Positions 39,812 through 50,719 of a stretch of 64,000 nt of DNA are shown in pieces. The notes under the pieces are model-generated. The model had not been told where the DNA came from. It worked only from the letters and a program-made list of their open reading frames with translations, and did no database searches. The translations under genes were made by a program, and so were the position numbers. The number at the start of each line of letters is the position of its first letter. The first letter of the stretch is position 1. This DNA comes from Cichorium intybus (lineage: Eukaryota > Streptophyta > Magnoliopsida > Asterales > Asteraceae): positions 62,037,882-62,101,881 of the forward strand of contig CM042016.1 of NCBI GenBank assembly GCA_023525715.1, given 5' to 3'.

Positions 39812-40642
39812 CTCATGGTGAGATCCATTATCTGAATGATCAGATATATCAGGGGACAGTCTCTCTGCTGGTAAACCGACATCATTGGGCCCGTTTTCTT
39901 GCTTTGAATTTGCATTCAGTTCTTCTGTATTGGATATTTCATCATAATCTTGGATCTGTCATTAAAAAAGAGTTAAAAATATGCAACACCGGATGCTTAA
40001 TGATGATTATATGAGAAAAAAAGACATACAAGGGCAGCTTTATTCTTCAATTCCTCTAGATTGAAATTCCATGCACTAATTCCACGAATGTAGTCTTGCT
40101 GCAGGTTGCCAAAATTAAAAAGAAATTTCCATAATTCCATTACAGACAGAAGAATTTAATATGAATTATGAAAAGCTTATGGTAATGAAAATCTCACCTG
40201 TGATAAATGCTCTTTTTCGCCATATAATTCCTTATTCTGCATAAGAAGTTCCGCTTCTTTTGCCTAAAACAACAAAAAGAAGGTGAAAAAGCTAACATTA
40301 TTTAAAAAAAATTAATTATAGATATTAGCATTATACCTTTAGCATCCTAAAATGGTCTCCTAATTGGGAAAGACCATTAAGAATAGTATGTTCCAAATAC
40401 TCAGTTGTTCGTGCATTTTAAAGAAAGGGTGCTTCAAAAGCTTTTCTGATGAGGGGCGTTTTTTCGGGTCTTTCACCAAGCAAGCAGCAACCAAATCTTT
40501 AAAGGACTGCAAAGCTGTTGCAAGTTATCAAAACATTCTACAACATTTGAGGTCATTATAGGACGAAACAAACCTTTGAAAACTTTTTGTCCCTTTCATA
40601 GTCAAGACCCGGTGGTGCATTTTGCAGAGCCATCAGCAAAGC
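39812..40642 (-). pseudogene. Captured fragment of STE20/BLUS1-like protein kinase (C-terminal exons)
   Basis: Five minus-strand exons with GT-AG borders: 40574-40642 (LQNAPPGLDYERDKKFSK), 40337-40506 ([20 protein letters not shown], kinase subdomain XI, then the post-kinase helix), 40198-40263 (KEAELLMQNKELYGEKE), 40030-40098 (YIRGISAWNFNLEELKNK) and 39812-39955 (acidic, Ser/Asp-rich). This is the C-lobe end and regulatory tail of plant STE20-like Ser/Thr kinases related to BLUS1. The catalytic core, including HRD and DFG, is absent. A one-base deletion just after HPFFK in the second exon shifts the frame. It is a Helitron-borne fragment, not a working gene. Confidence 0.82.
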
Positions 40643-40802
40643 CTGCAAAAAATGAGACATGAAGGGTATAAGGGTATAATGGTCATTGTCGACATCAAAC
40701 GTACAGATGATTTCCTTCCGCTTAGTAGATGATTTCCTTCCGTATAGATGAAGACTTCCTAGCAGAAAATACAAAAGGAAACATCCAAAGCAAGAAAACG
40801 GG

Positions 40803-41502
40803 CTTTCCTTACATTGTGTGGTGTAGGTGAGGATTGTTCACAATTAAAAGCATGGTAGCTTTTGAATGTCCTTGCAAAATACCAAAGCTTTCAGGACCTG
40901 AAAAACATAATTATGTGGAAATAAGGATTTTCTGTAAATGTTTAACACTTCACAAGGATAAATAAATAAATAAAAGATTGAATAATTTAGCACTTGTCAG
41001 TAACTTTGATGATGACAATTCCAAGGATTCCTAGGAAGTTGAATATCGCGTCGTATCAATATAAAAACAAATTCTACAGTTAAGAAAAAGGGTAAAGGGG
41101 TAAAAAGATCAGAAGACAAAAGATTGATTCTTTTAGTACTTTTGATGAATTATCAATTATCAACATCACCTCCATGTAGATGCTAGTGTCGAAACCATGG
41201 TATTACAAAGAACAACGAAGTAAAAGGGTGAGTTGGCAATTATTATTCCTAATCTTTCTTATCTACCTAACCTTGGATTTCTACTGTGTCCGAAATCGAA
41301 CATCAACCTCCACTATATCCTTTTAATCCTCCCTATATCAACACCATCACCCCTGTAAACAAAATCTTAAGTGTTACTACATAACGACCTTGGTACAGCT
41401 CTTAAATGAAAACTGAAATATAAAATTAAAAGAAATTACCTGAAAAGTAAACCAAATAGGCTCCTTCTTTTTCATCAATTTCAGCAAGTGTCGATTCTTC
41501 TG
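40803..41502 (-). other. Exon-like pieces of unknown origin inside Helitron H3
   Basis: Two minus-strand segments look like exons. 41440-41502 has an AG acceptor and an AGGTAATT donor and encodes EESTLAEIDEKEGAYLVYFS. 40811-40899 follows an AG acceptor and could continue the frame with PESFGILQGHSKATML before a stop. They lie between the isomerase and kinase fragments. I do not recognise the source; they may be a third captured gene. Confidence 0.35.
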
Positions 41503-41601
41503 CTGGACCAAATAAGAGTATAATAAAACATATCTATTCTAGTTAAATTTTAGAAAATAAAATTGTAACTAAATTAAAATTGTGAAATTTTGAATATTTA
41601 C

Positions 41602-42893
41602 CTTGAGAGGGGGATTATCGGGTGCTAAAGCTTCTGCAACAAATTGTGGTCCAAGAGCGGAACCGCCAATTCCAACAGAAAGTATGTGTGTGAAACGACC
41701 ATCTGGAAAAGATGGGGGTTTAATCTGCAAATATACAATCCAAACATTCCATTATAATAAATAAACAAAAGCAAATGGGACACGTAAATGATGCCAAGAT
41801 TCAATGGGTGTTTCTTTTTTACTAAAGTATCTTAAAAAGTTTTAAAGGGGACACATATATGATGCACTAAAAGATGCATGCATATATAACAACTTACATA
41901 ATAAAATTTTTACATTTATATTAATAAACATGAATGCATGCATACATACATATAAATATATGGTTTTGGATCCTATATAAAGGATAGTACATTGTTATCT
42001 CTTGTTTTGTTAACCCTTTTACTTTTTATATAGTTTACAATCACAATATTCATATGTATTGAAATTAATTCAACTCGTATAAGATTTTTCAATGTTTAAT
42101 TGAAGGAAATGAAAGAAGGATGTTATAATAAACAAATAAATGAAAGTACATTGCTTTTTCTTGAATTTAACACTTTTACTTTTTACATAGTTTAAAACCA
42201 GAATTTTCATATGTATTGTCATATAAAATAAACTCGTACCAGCTATCTATCTCTAGCTATAGAACTAATAAAAACATAATTTATGACCAAAAAAGTCAAA
42301 GCTCGGTCAACTATGTTCCTCGATGATCACAAAATCAATTTTTTTTAAATGAACACTGGGAATCCTAATTTGACTGTTCTATTTGCCATATTTCGGCCAA
42401 ATATAGGGTTTTCTTCATCAAAGTTCAGAGATTTGAAAAAGATCAATAGAGTAAACAAACTAACCTTACCCCCGATGATATCTTCCGCAAATGCACAAAT
42501 GGATTCAAGTGTATTCTCAATCTGCAACCTCAAGAACGAATTAAGCGACAATTTAGGGTTCCTAAGCCAATAACGTCCCACCATTGTCCCTTTATCTGGA
42601 TTCGCAATTGCCCCCTTTTCCAGATCCTCCATAGCCTTAAAAGCCTTCATTAATCTAGGCTCCATTTCCTTTACAAACTCGTCAGTAAATCCGACCCGAC
42701 TCACATCCAAATACAGGCCTAATTCCTTATGCTAGTACAACCACTTTGTGCTTCTCTCCCACAAAACTTCCGGGTCTGTTTCCAGCCTTTTCTTCTCCAC
42801 TGACTTTCCGGGCACCCCATCACCGGTTGCAGCAATCTTCGACATACTTGACGGAACATCACACGCCACCGAATGCGTCAATAAACTGGCCAT
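41602..42893 (-). pseudogene. Captured 5' exons of plastid glucose-6-phosphate isomerase
   Basis: Exon 1 (42465-42893) starts at an ATG at 42893 and encodes a Ser/Ala-rich N-terminus, then [41 protein letters not shown] and [18 protein letters not shown]. Exon 2 (41602-41724, 41 codons) encodes [20 protein letters not shown], the sugar-phosphate-binding segment of the family. The enzyme interconverts glucose-6-P and fructose-6-P in plastid starch metabolism. A TAG at 42732-42734 interrupts exon 1, and the rest of the gene (about two thirds, including the catalytic Glu/His segments) is absent. The fragment is non-functional and lies inside a Helitron. Confidence 0.88.
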
Positions 42894-42934
42894 TCCCGAT
42901 ACCTGGAGGGTACTGGCTATTGTTAATATTGTTG

Positions 42935-43314
42935 TCGGTGGTATCGTTCATCGGAAGCTAGATTGATCGGAGGTGGTGGTGGGGGTAGTGTTACGGCTCG
43001 AATATGTGGATTGGTAGCCTGAAGTCGCCATCGCCTTCTTCGATTGTAATGGTTTTGTATTCGTAGATGGCTTCAATTGTAGTGGAGAGGAAGAAGTTCG
43101 CAACTGCAAAGGCGGTGATTGTGTCCGGTGGTATCGTTCATCGGAAGACCGATTGATCGGAGGTGGTGGTGAGGGTAGTGTTACTGCTCGAATCTGTGGA
43201 GTGGTAGCCTGAAGCCGCCATCGCCTTCTTCGATTGCAGTGGTTTTGGATTCGTAGATGGCTTCGATTGTAGTGGAGAGGAAGAAGTTCGCAACTGCATT
43301 GGCGGTGATGGTGT
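42935..43314. repeat. 190-bp direct tandem repeat upstream of the isomerase fragment
   Basis: Two head-to-tail copies offset by 190 bp (for example GGTATCGTTCATCGGAAG at 42940 and 43130), with roughly 10% divergence. On the minus strand both encode a Ser/Thr/Lys-rich stretch (KPLQSKKAMA). It may be duplicated promoter or first-exon sequence of a captured gene. Confidence 0.85.
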
Positions 43315-43482
43315 CGAAGACGCAAAAGCCACACAGGTTAGAGAAATCGAGAAACATCGGAATAAGAATGGGTAACCCAAAGAAATCCGACCCGAAACCC
43401 GAACACGGCAACCCGCGTGACACAACCCGAAAAACAAAAATGTACATAACGTTGCCCAAATTCACGCCTATTAATTAATAGA

Positions 43483-43820
43483 TAAAATTTACCATCATTG
43501 GCTATTTGCCCTTGGATTTAATTCCCCTTATTACTAAAATTTTAGTTGTAAAAAATACAACAAAGTATCCACATAAAAATTACTATTAATCTGCATTGTG
43601 AAGTTGAGTATATACATACACACATATGCAACATACATTAAACATATTATTGGTTAATTTTCACTAAAAATAATTATTTATATATTACGATTGGAAAGGA
43701 AACAATTGCTTCACACCCCTAAAATGTACATATAAATATAAGTTCTTTTAGAATTGAGGATCATTGAATCCTCTCCATATTAGAAATAAATAAAAGTAGT
43801 CAAACAGAGAAAGCAGCATA
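43483..43820. other. Promoter-side flank of the cysteine-rich peptide gene
   Basis: AT-rich, no ORF. It contains TATAAATATAAG at about 43731-43742, roughly 80-90 bp before the ATG at 43821, a plausible TATA box for the peptide gene. Confidence 0.4.
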
Positions 43821-44168
43821 ATGGCGAGACGCTTCGAATCACATGTTATCGTCTTTTGTTTATGTTTTCTTGTATTGCTTGTTTGTCACGAATGTATAGT
43901 TCCAATTAGTTTTTTATTGTTCACATATTGCATCTTTTGAATTTCAATTTATTTCATACCTAATTGTATCATTTTTGGTTTTCTAGGTAGCAAAATTATG
44001 ATCAGCGACGTAAAAAATGTTAACATGTATTGTTTGCCGGATTGCTCCATGCAAGATGAACAATATTGTTGTTGTTCGTTAGGTGGTTTGTGTTGGGATG
44101 ATACTTCTTCTAAACAATGTACGAAAAGATGTTCAATTATGAAAAAATGTTGTACTACAAAAATGTAA
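43821..44168 (+). CDS. Putative secreted cysteine-rich peptide (ESF1/MEG-like), two exons
   Basis: Exon 1 43821-43893, intron 43894-43986 (GT...AG, 93 bp), exon 2 43987-44168; the spliced frame is 84 codons plus TAA. Residues 1-24 form a signal peptide (hydrophobic core VIVFCLCFLVLLVC). The mature part has ten or more cysteines in the order C40-x3-C44-x7-C52-C53-C54-x5-C60-W61-x7-C69-x3-C73-x5-C79-C80, with the YCC and CW signatures of plant ESF1/MEG-type small peptides, which act outside the cell in signalling around embryo and pollen. The intron after the signal-peptide exon is typical of such genes. The family call is by pattern only; another cysteine-rich peptide class is possible. Confidence 0.65.
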
Positions 44169-44209
44169 ATGCTCTTATATGGATAAATATGTAATGAAGT
44201 AAATAAAGT

Positions 44210-44375
44210 ATCATTGGTCTACATGTTGTGAGGGCCATGACATGTGTTATGATTGTTCTAGTGCCTGCATGTCAGACAACTTAAGGCAATTAAAAAAATT
44301 TGTGCTACGAAATTGTAAGTGCTCTTATATGGATAAATATGTAATGAAAGAAATAAAGTATCATTAGTCAACATA
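44210..44375 (+). pseudogene. Partial tandem duplicate of the peptide gene's exon 2 and 3' flank
   Basis: The 3' flank TGCTCTTATATGGATAAATA recurs 150 bp downstream (about 44170 and 44320) with high identity, and the sequence before the second copy encodes a Cys-rich remnant (CCEGHDMCYDCSSACMSD) aligned with the end of exon 2. It has no signal-peptide exon and no start, so it is a relic of a local duplication. Confidence 0.6.
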
Positions 44376-46526
44376 ATGCATTGAAAAATATTTCTTTTGT
44401 TTCAAATAAAACAATATGCCAGTTTTGAGACATTTTGAAATAAAGACAAATTATGTTGCTTGGATAAAATTGTAATCAAAATTTATTTGTTATTATAACG
44501 TAATGATTAAACGTAATAAAATGTTTGGTTCTTGAAATTACAATGTTGAATATGATATATTGCAAGATAAATGAGGTCATTATTTAATAAATATATAAAT
44601 TACCTCCCATTATAAACAAAAAATGGTTATATCCATAATCATTTTTCCCTAAAACAACCAAATAATGATTTTATTCAAATACACGATTAACAAGAAACTA
44701 GCCTTATGAAAATTACAGATTACATGAAATAAGACATGAATTTTTCAATCGACCAACACAAGAAAATATGTATTTTATCCATCCGGACGTAACCCAAGAA
44801 TAATACGTAGCCACTATTTCTGCTCATGCTATTGATGTGGGAGCATCAACTTGGTTCCTATGGGATTTTAAGGAGTAGAAAAATTATTAGAATTCTGTGA
44901 AAAAGTCAATGTTATTGTCTCGGTACCATCAAATCATCAATAATGTCGTAAGAACCCCCATTAAAAAAACAATTATGGGACTTTAATGTCAGTTCATCAA
45001 CCGTATCAAAAATTGTCAAAATTCCCAAGGCATAGAATTTGCACCATTCATGGGGTTTATAATCATTTTGCCAAATACCTTTTGTCGTTTGAAAAAAATA
45101 CAAATATAGTCACATATTTCCTTTGTCATATCAAAAAATGTAGATTTTCGTATATATCCTTATAAACATTCTTAATTATACCTATACCTTGAAAATTTTG
45201 AAATTACATGTATATCGTCATAAAACCTATAACTTAATTATAATTAATCTTTTTAATAATGTAAAAAATTCTTTAAGTTGATTATTATTATTCATCTTGG
45301 TTGACTTCATGTTAGATTTTGGATTTGGGACTCTCACACTATTAATCCATTGATATCTATAGTAGGATTTTGGATATGACACCTGCTTCGGATCGATAGT
45401 AGCTACAAACGTGTGAGTTCAATCGGTTATCAATCGGCATCTTGGAATTAGCAATCAATGGATTTTCGATTTTGGTTGATGAAATATATGTTGGTTGTGG
45501 AACGATAACAGTTTCATGTTGAATTTTGAATCTGGGACCCAAACTTGGTTCAGTCGGTTGATATTTCCGTTACATCCTATTTCTATCGATATGTGAGATT
45601 TTTTAGAAAAGGGTAATGTGGTAATGTTACGAGTTAATTAGTTTCTTAACAATAAATAGTCAATTTAAATATATTTTTCAAATTAAAAAAAATTAATTAC
45701 CATTAAAAAAAGTATTTGAATATATATGTGAGTTGTTACATTTTATAATGATATACATGTAATTTGACGTTTTAAAAGGATATATGCGTAATTCTGAATG
45801 TTTATAATGATATCCTATAAAAATTGTGCATAAGTTGTTAATATTTGTTGTAAAAAATAAGTCTCCATAAAAAACAGTAAACCTTGTTTGGAGCTATACG
45901 GTTCTATTTAGAATTTAATGGGTCCAACATCATTTACATAACTCAAAGGGTGTCGCCAATCCCATACCCACGAAAATTGTACACCTTGTTTCGACCCATA
46001 CGAAAGCCTCCGTTTTTCTTTATATCCCGATCCACACGAATTTTCAAAAAAAATTGTGTTTTCATCTCTCTCCATTTTTTACCCCGCGAATACCCTATTC
46101 GACATACAAAATTTCATCCAAGGCATAGTTAACCTTGAATAGCTATTCCACATACAAAAATTCCTCCTTCAATATGAATGATTTGAAATAACCTCACCAT
46201 AATGTATTCAACTCATTGATAAAAATTCAATGCTACTTGGAAAGTAGGGCTCGATTCATTTCAAATAAATTACCTAGGTACCACCCATCATCTTCATTCC
46301 TTCAAATACAACATAATTTCCACTTTGCATGTAGACTTTTTAAATCATCTACCTCACCGCCCTAAAAATTATTTTGGAGTATTTCAAGTTCCACAACATT
46401 CTTATAGGATCTTTAAACCTCAAGAAAATATCATTTACAATAGCACAAAGTAAACACATAATAAATGTTAATCTTCCTGAACAAGGCCTAGTGTTTTAGT
46501 TTTGACATATTTTGTTAGATTCATTA
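44376..46526. other. Intergenic, no recognised gene
   Basis: AT-rich sequence with short frames on both strands, none with a recognisable domain or codon pattern. I see no LTR, TIR or RNA gene. Bases 46522-46526 (CATTA) are the left-side target duplication candidate for the element that follows. Confidence 0.5.
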
Positions 46527-47590
46527 TGTTGTCGCCAAATATTCTAAGTAAGTGCGGAAATGAAGATTTACAGAAAGTAAAGGTCCGAAACTTGGAAGTT
46601 TTGATGGTGGACAAGTCCGAAGACTTGAGATGGACAAGTCCGAAGACTTGATATGGATGCGGAATTATAATGACGAATTAATACTTAGAATGGATCTTAA
46701 TAGCTCAACAATAAATAATAAGAATTAGCAGTTATATAACTTGGAGAAGTAAAGACTGAAAGTTAAGGGTGCTAGAAATATAAGGACAGTAAGAAATGCA
46801 GATAAGAACATAAGAGATGATGGAATGAGAGATTGTATTGATAAGTGAAAGTGTTACATAAGGTCTCTCAAAAACCATGAGGAGTGAAGATAGAATTGGT
46901 CTCCCTTTTATAGACTAAGGGAGGACCTTCGGATAATAACCTATAGACTGAAGAGGAGACAACACGTCTCTCTTCAGTCAGATAAGAGAGGGGTAAATCT
47001 AATATAATAATACAATGTCAGACTAGGGTGGCTTGCCTATAATATAATAATATTCTAAAGTACAACAGACATGCTTCTAAAGGGCCACGCCTGATCTAGT
47101 CTAATCATATCCTATAAGTTGAAGTGCTTGTCCCTTACCTTATCTTCTAGATGTTCTTTGATCTTCAGTCTTCCTTGTTGAATGTTTAAGCATGATATTT
47201 CCTTAGATTTGTTGATATTGTTAGTCCGAAATCCTGAGTGGATTTCGGAGTCCTGGCTGGTTTAATTAGAGTGTCTTTGGAAATATGGTTATGTATTTCT
47301 TGATCTTCTGAGTTAGTTCGGACTGTGATCTTCCAAGTACTTTATGATCTTGAGCTTATTTGAAGTTCCGAAATCCATTACTTGATTTCGGATGATTACA
47401 CTATAGTCCGAACATAACTTATTCGAGATATTAGTTAAGAGAATACATCATATACAAGATATAATCAATTGTTCATTCCTTAAAACATTCATATAAAAGT
47501 AAGTTCATTCAATCAAAATAAGAAGCTTGATATTACAATCCTAACATATCAAACTACGAGCTGGTCAACGATTTGACTTTAGTACTAACA
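46527..47590 (-). repeat. Copia-2 3' LTR (1064 bp)
   Basis: Minus-strand ends TGTTAGTACT (47590) and GGCGACAACA (46527), next to the polypurine tract. It contains a TATA box. It carries 123 bp (46544-46666) that are absent from the other LTR, including a 23-bp direct duplication with GGACAAGTCCGAAGACTTGA. Confidence 0.85.
46905..46914 (-). promoter_or_regulatory. TATA box in Copia-2 LTR
   Basis: CTATAAAAGG on the minus strand inside the LTR, a good plant TATA box. Confidence 0.5.
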
Positions 47591-47600
47591 ATTCCCCCTT
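47591..47600 (-). other. Copia-2 polypurine tract
   Basis: AAGGGGGAAT on the minus strand directly before the LTR start TGTTAGTACT; the plus-strand DNA primer site. Confidence 0.8.
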
Positions 47601-47830
47601 CGGTGACCAATCGAGGGGTTTGAGTCATTTCTTCAACGTTGATCCAGTACTCCTTTTTTTGCAGCATATTCCCAGAACTTTCTGACTTCTAGTAGCCATT
47701 GCATCCTGAGAAGTATTTCTTTCTTTTCTTCTGGATCCGATGAGGTTGATTTCTGCACAGCCTTGATGTACTCTTTCACCATTACATTAGATACTCTTAT
47801 GATCTAATCAGCACGAAGAAAAAGGAAGGA

Positions 47831-48271
47831 TCATTTTTCTGTGGGATTCCTGTATACCAATCCGAGTTCTGGATCGAAGGTGGCACCTCTCTTCCAGTTG
47901 TCTTGATTTTCTGGCATAGATAGATCAGGTTTGGGTATGATTTGCGGTTCAGGGTGATCTTTGATGATTTTATACATTTCTACATCATTGTAGCAGAATT
48001 CCTCTACTAGGCGGTGTAGAAATCTCCTTGGTGCAACATAAGCTTCTCTTGCATCTTGTTTTTCTTTGTGGGATAGTTTTACAACTATTGAAAAGATGTT
48101 AGCTGGATTCGTGTTTCGAAAATCTGCTTCTGTTATCAGAATTGTGTTATCGTAATTGCTGTTTCTGACCACCTCATATTCGAAGAATTCTGATTTCTGA
48201 AATTTTCTTCTTTTGACACTTCGAACGGCTGTTATGACTCTGACCATGTGTCGGCTTGGGGTTTGGTCCAT
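47831..48271 (-). pseudogene. Copia-2 env-position ORF, C-terminal block
   Basis: 146-residue minus-strand frame starting MDQTPSRHMVRV, with a basic patch (VKRRKFQK) and the segment FRNTNPANIFSIVVKLSHKE, ending shortly before the 3' LTR. Similar conserved blocks are common in the extra ORF of plant Sirevirus-like elements. It has no clear transmembrane segment and the function is unknown. Upstream frames are broken by stops, so it is read as the detached end of the 51.2-52.1 kb protein. Confidence 0.5.
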
Positions 48272-48570
48272 TTCTTGAAGAATTGCTGATTCTTGTGGTG
48301 ACCAGCTAGCTATTTGTAAGCTCCTGATTCTGCAGTGAAGTTCATCGTGTATTTGTACTTTTCTCCATTGGGGGTCAACGGTATGTCCCAGTTGTGTCGG
48401 GACGTGGGGGAGGATTGTATGATTTGAAGGGTTGATAATCCGAATCGGTCAGTGGTCGGAGATTGATGATATTTGAAACGATAGATTGGTTAGGACCAGT
48501 CGGATCAGCTTGGTTTTGGTCAGGTTCTGACTCAGAACTGAAATTTTCAGCATGTTCATTAGCTTGGGTG

Positions 48571-49104
48571 TCAAAGAACTTTGATTTTTTTCCTTAACCT
48601 CTGGGGGATCAAATTCCTTGATCGGCGAGTATATGAAAATCTCGTCGTCTTCTGATGGATCTTTCTCTGTTGGGGTTTGAATTTTCGGAGGAGAAGTGTG
48701 AGGAGATTTGGAGGGAGATTTTGAAGATGCGGATTTCGGAGGAGGTGATTTCGGAGGAGGATTGATAGGACGATCATTTTCTGATTCTTTATTATGAGTT
48801 TCATCATTATCATTGTTCGTGTCTTCTTGGGTTTCTTCCTTATCAGCATTTCTGTGTTCTTACTGATTGTCTCCTTCTTGCTGAGGGTTTCCTTGGTCTT
48901 TTGTTTCACTTGGACCAGCTGTGGAATCTATTTCCATGTCGGTAGTTTGGGGTGTTTCTTCTTTATCATCCGCCTTTCCCCCTCCTGGGGCACTGTAGGA
49001 ACGGAAGGGGTCACAGGCAGGCGGGCCAGAATGGAATCCAGTTTTCCTGAAACATTGTCAACTTCCTTCTTGATGCAATCAGGAAGTGGTGTAGCTGCGA
49101 TGGT
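48571..49104 (-). pseudogene. Copia-2 env-position ORF, charged Pro/Glu-rich linker
   Basis: Minus-strand sequence that continues the coiled-coil frame beyond a TAA at 49105, with the segment CIKKEVDNVSGKLDSILARL, then a highly charged Asp/Asn/Glu and Pro/Lys/Ser-rich stretch in more than one frame. Low-complexity spacer between the coiled coil and the C-terminal block. Confidence 0.4.
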
Positions 49105-50392
49105 TTAGAGTTCTTCAATAACCTCTATGTTCAACTTTGTGCAGAGTTTGATCTGCTCAATAGAACCTTCCATGGTGTCAGTAATGTTTTGCAAAGTGTG
49201 TGTAACCATATGAAGGAGGAGAGCATTGGTTCTTCTGAGGGAAAAGTTTTCAGCCAGGACCCCATTCAGGTAGTTGGCCATATGGTTCATGGATGCTTTG
49301 AGCTTGGTTTGCACATCGGTCAGGAGCACAGGAACTTGCTGTTGACATTTTTCAACTTCAGCAAGCATCTTTTGTGCAGTCTTCATCATGTTGGCTGCGT
49401 CAGATTCACGTTGAGCATCAAGGGTTGCGAGCCCATCGTGGATAATCTTTTCAGCTTGATCGTTGCAATGTAGAAGAATATCTCTGTCTTTCTTCTCTAA
49501 TGCAGCTACCCGATCTTTAATTGCAGCTAGTTCTTTGATCAGAGCCTCCTGATTTTGTGAGGATTTTAAGTCAGTCAGGAGGGTGGTCAAGGTGTCAACT
49601 TTCTGATGAAGAGAGTCATCCTTAAGTAAGGAATTGACTGATTGAGGAGGGTTTTCTTTGGCAGCTTTGTCGGAGGATGAATTGGTGTCACTGAGATCAA
49701 CCAGATGCATTTGGGATGAAGAGGGTTTATCTACCTCTTGATCAGCACCAAAGAAGGAGGTGCCGATTGGGATCGATTGGGTCTTAGAGATAATGACTAT
49801 GGAGTCGGACTCAGTGGGTTGTTCGACTGTGTGCTTCTGAAGGAGCATTTTCTGAATTTCTTGAGCACAAAATTGGTCCCAGGTGAGAGGGACGATTGCA
49901 GAAGCAATCTTTGACCAGTCGGTTTCAGTAGTATGGAACAGGTAGAAGGAGGAATCTACCAGTTTGTCAAGAGAGGAGTGCATAAGGGAATCGATCTGGA
50001 GAGTGAGTGCATGGATTCGCCTTCTTTTGGACTTGACATGATCTGAGTCATTGTCGGATGGAGGACCAAAGATAAAGAGGGTTTGAAGCTCTTTTTGTTT
50101 ATGCTCAAATTGATGTTGGAGACGTTCAACCAATGCCTTTTGTTCTTGAACTGCGGTCTTGAACTTCCATTTGTCAAGTTCAGAGGCATCAGGTGGAGGT
50201 TGAGTGAGATCTGGGATGAGATCAATTTTGGGATTCTCCTTGGTGATTGGTGATTTCTTTTTAGATTGGGGAGGTGGGTTCTGTTTTTCCTTTATAAAGA
50301 TATATTCCTGAGTGTCTTTCGAGCCTGGAGAGTTATGTCTTTCCTCCAAATGTTCTGACTCAGAATCTCTTGAAGATGGTTCAGATGTCTAA
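49105..50392 (-). pseudogene. Copia-2 env-position ORF, coiled-coil block (about 414-430 aa)
   Basis: Long open minus-strand frame with an N-terminal Pro/Lys-rich part, a helix-rich segment (QEQKALVERLQHQFEHKQKE) and a second helical region (QEALIKELAAIKDRVAALEK). The open frame has no good ATG at its start but follows a pyrimidine-rich tract and TTAG at about 50392, as a 3' splice site would. Probably the middle part of one spliced protein with the 51.2-52.1 kb block; the phases at the simplest GT donor (near 51190) do not fit, so this is unproven. Function unknown. Confidence 0.55.
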
Positions 50393-50719
50393 CAAGAAGG
50401 AACACAAGTTAGATAGAGAACATGTATACCAGATGTAATACATACCTGAGGAAAAAGTGATTTGAATGTACAGTATGTTTTCTTTTTAGTTTGAAACTGT
50501 GAAATTAGAGCAAAGTAACCAATTATTGTTTTTCTTTTAAGTGAGCATAGTTATAAGTTGTGAATGTTGGAGTTTAGTCAAAAGAGATTAGATAAGAAAA
50601 TATTAGAGATTTTAAATTTAGGTGATCAGGAATCAGAGAGTCGTTGAACATATAAGACTTTTGTTAAGAGGTGAATAGAAGGTTCAGAGGTAAGGGATTT
50701 TTGAGAAAGTAGAGAAAGG

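Larger units (their letters stand above)
39297..43482 (-). mobile_element. Helitron H3, gene-fragment-carrying, complete
   Basis: Minus-strand element. The 3' end (39297-39300, CTAG followed by T) is preceded by a perfect 7-bp stem hairpin, ACCGTGC-GGA-GCACGGT. The best 5' end is TCTATTAATTAATAGG at 43482 preceded by A, which gives 4186 bp inserted between A and T. Inside, on the Helitron sense strand, lie exons of two unrelated host genes (a kinase and glucose-6-phosphate isomerase) plus unassigned exon-like pieces with intact splice sites. There is no Rep/Helicase ORF, so it needs a partner for movement. The 5' end is less certain than the 3' end. Confidence 0.6.

Noticed and set aside
44912..45103. 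63-codon minus-strand frame in the intergenic region
   Set aside because: No signal peptide, domain or splice context; codon use looks like AT-rich noise.
45884..46132. 82-codon plus-strand frame near Copia-2
   Set aside because: No domain; the reading is basic and aromatic as expected from random AT-rich DNA.
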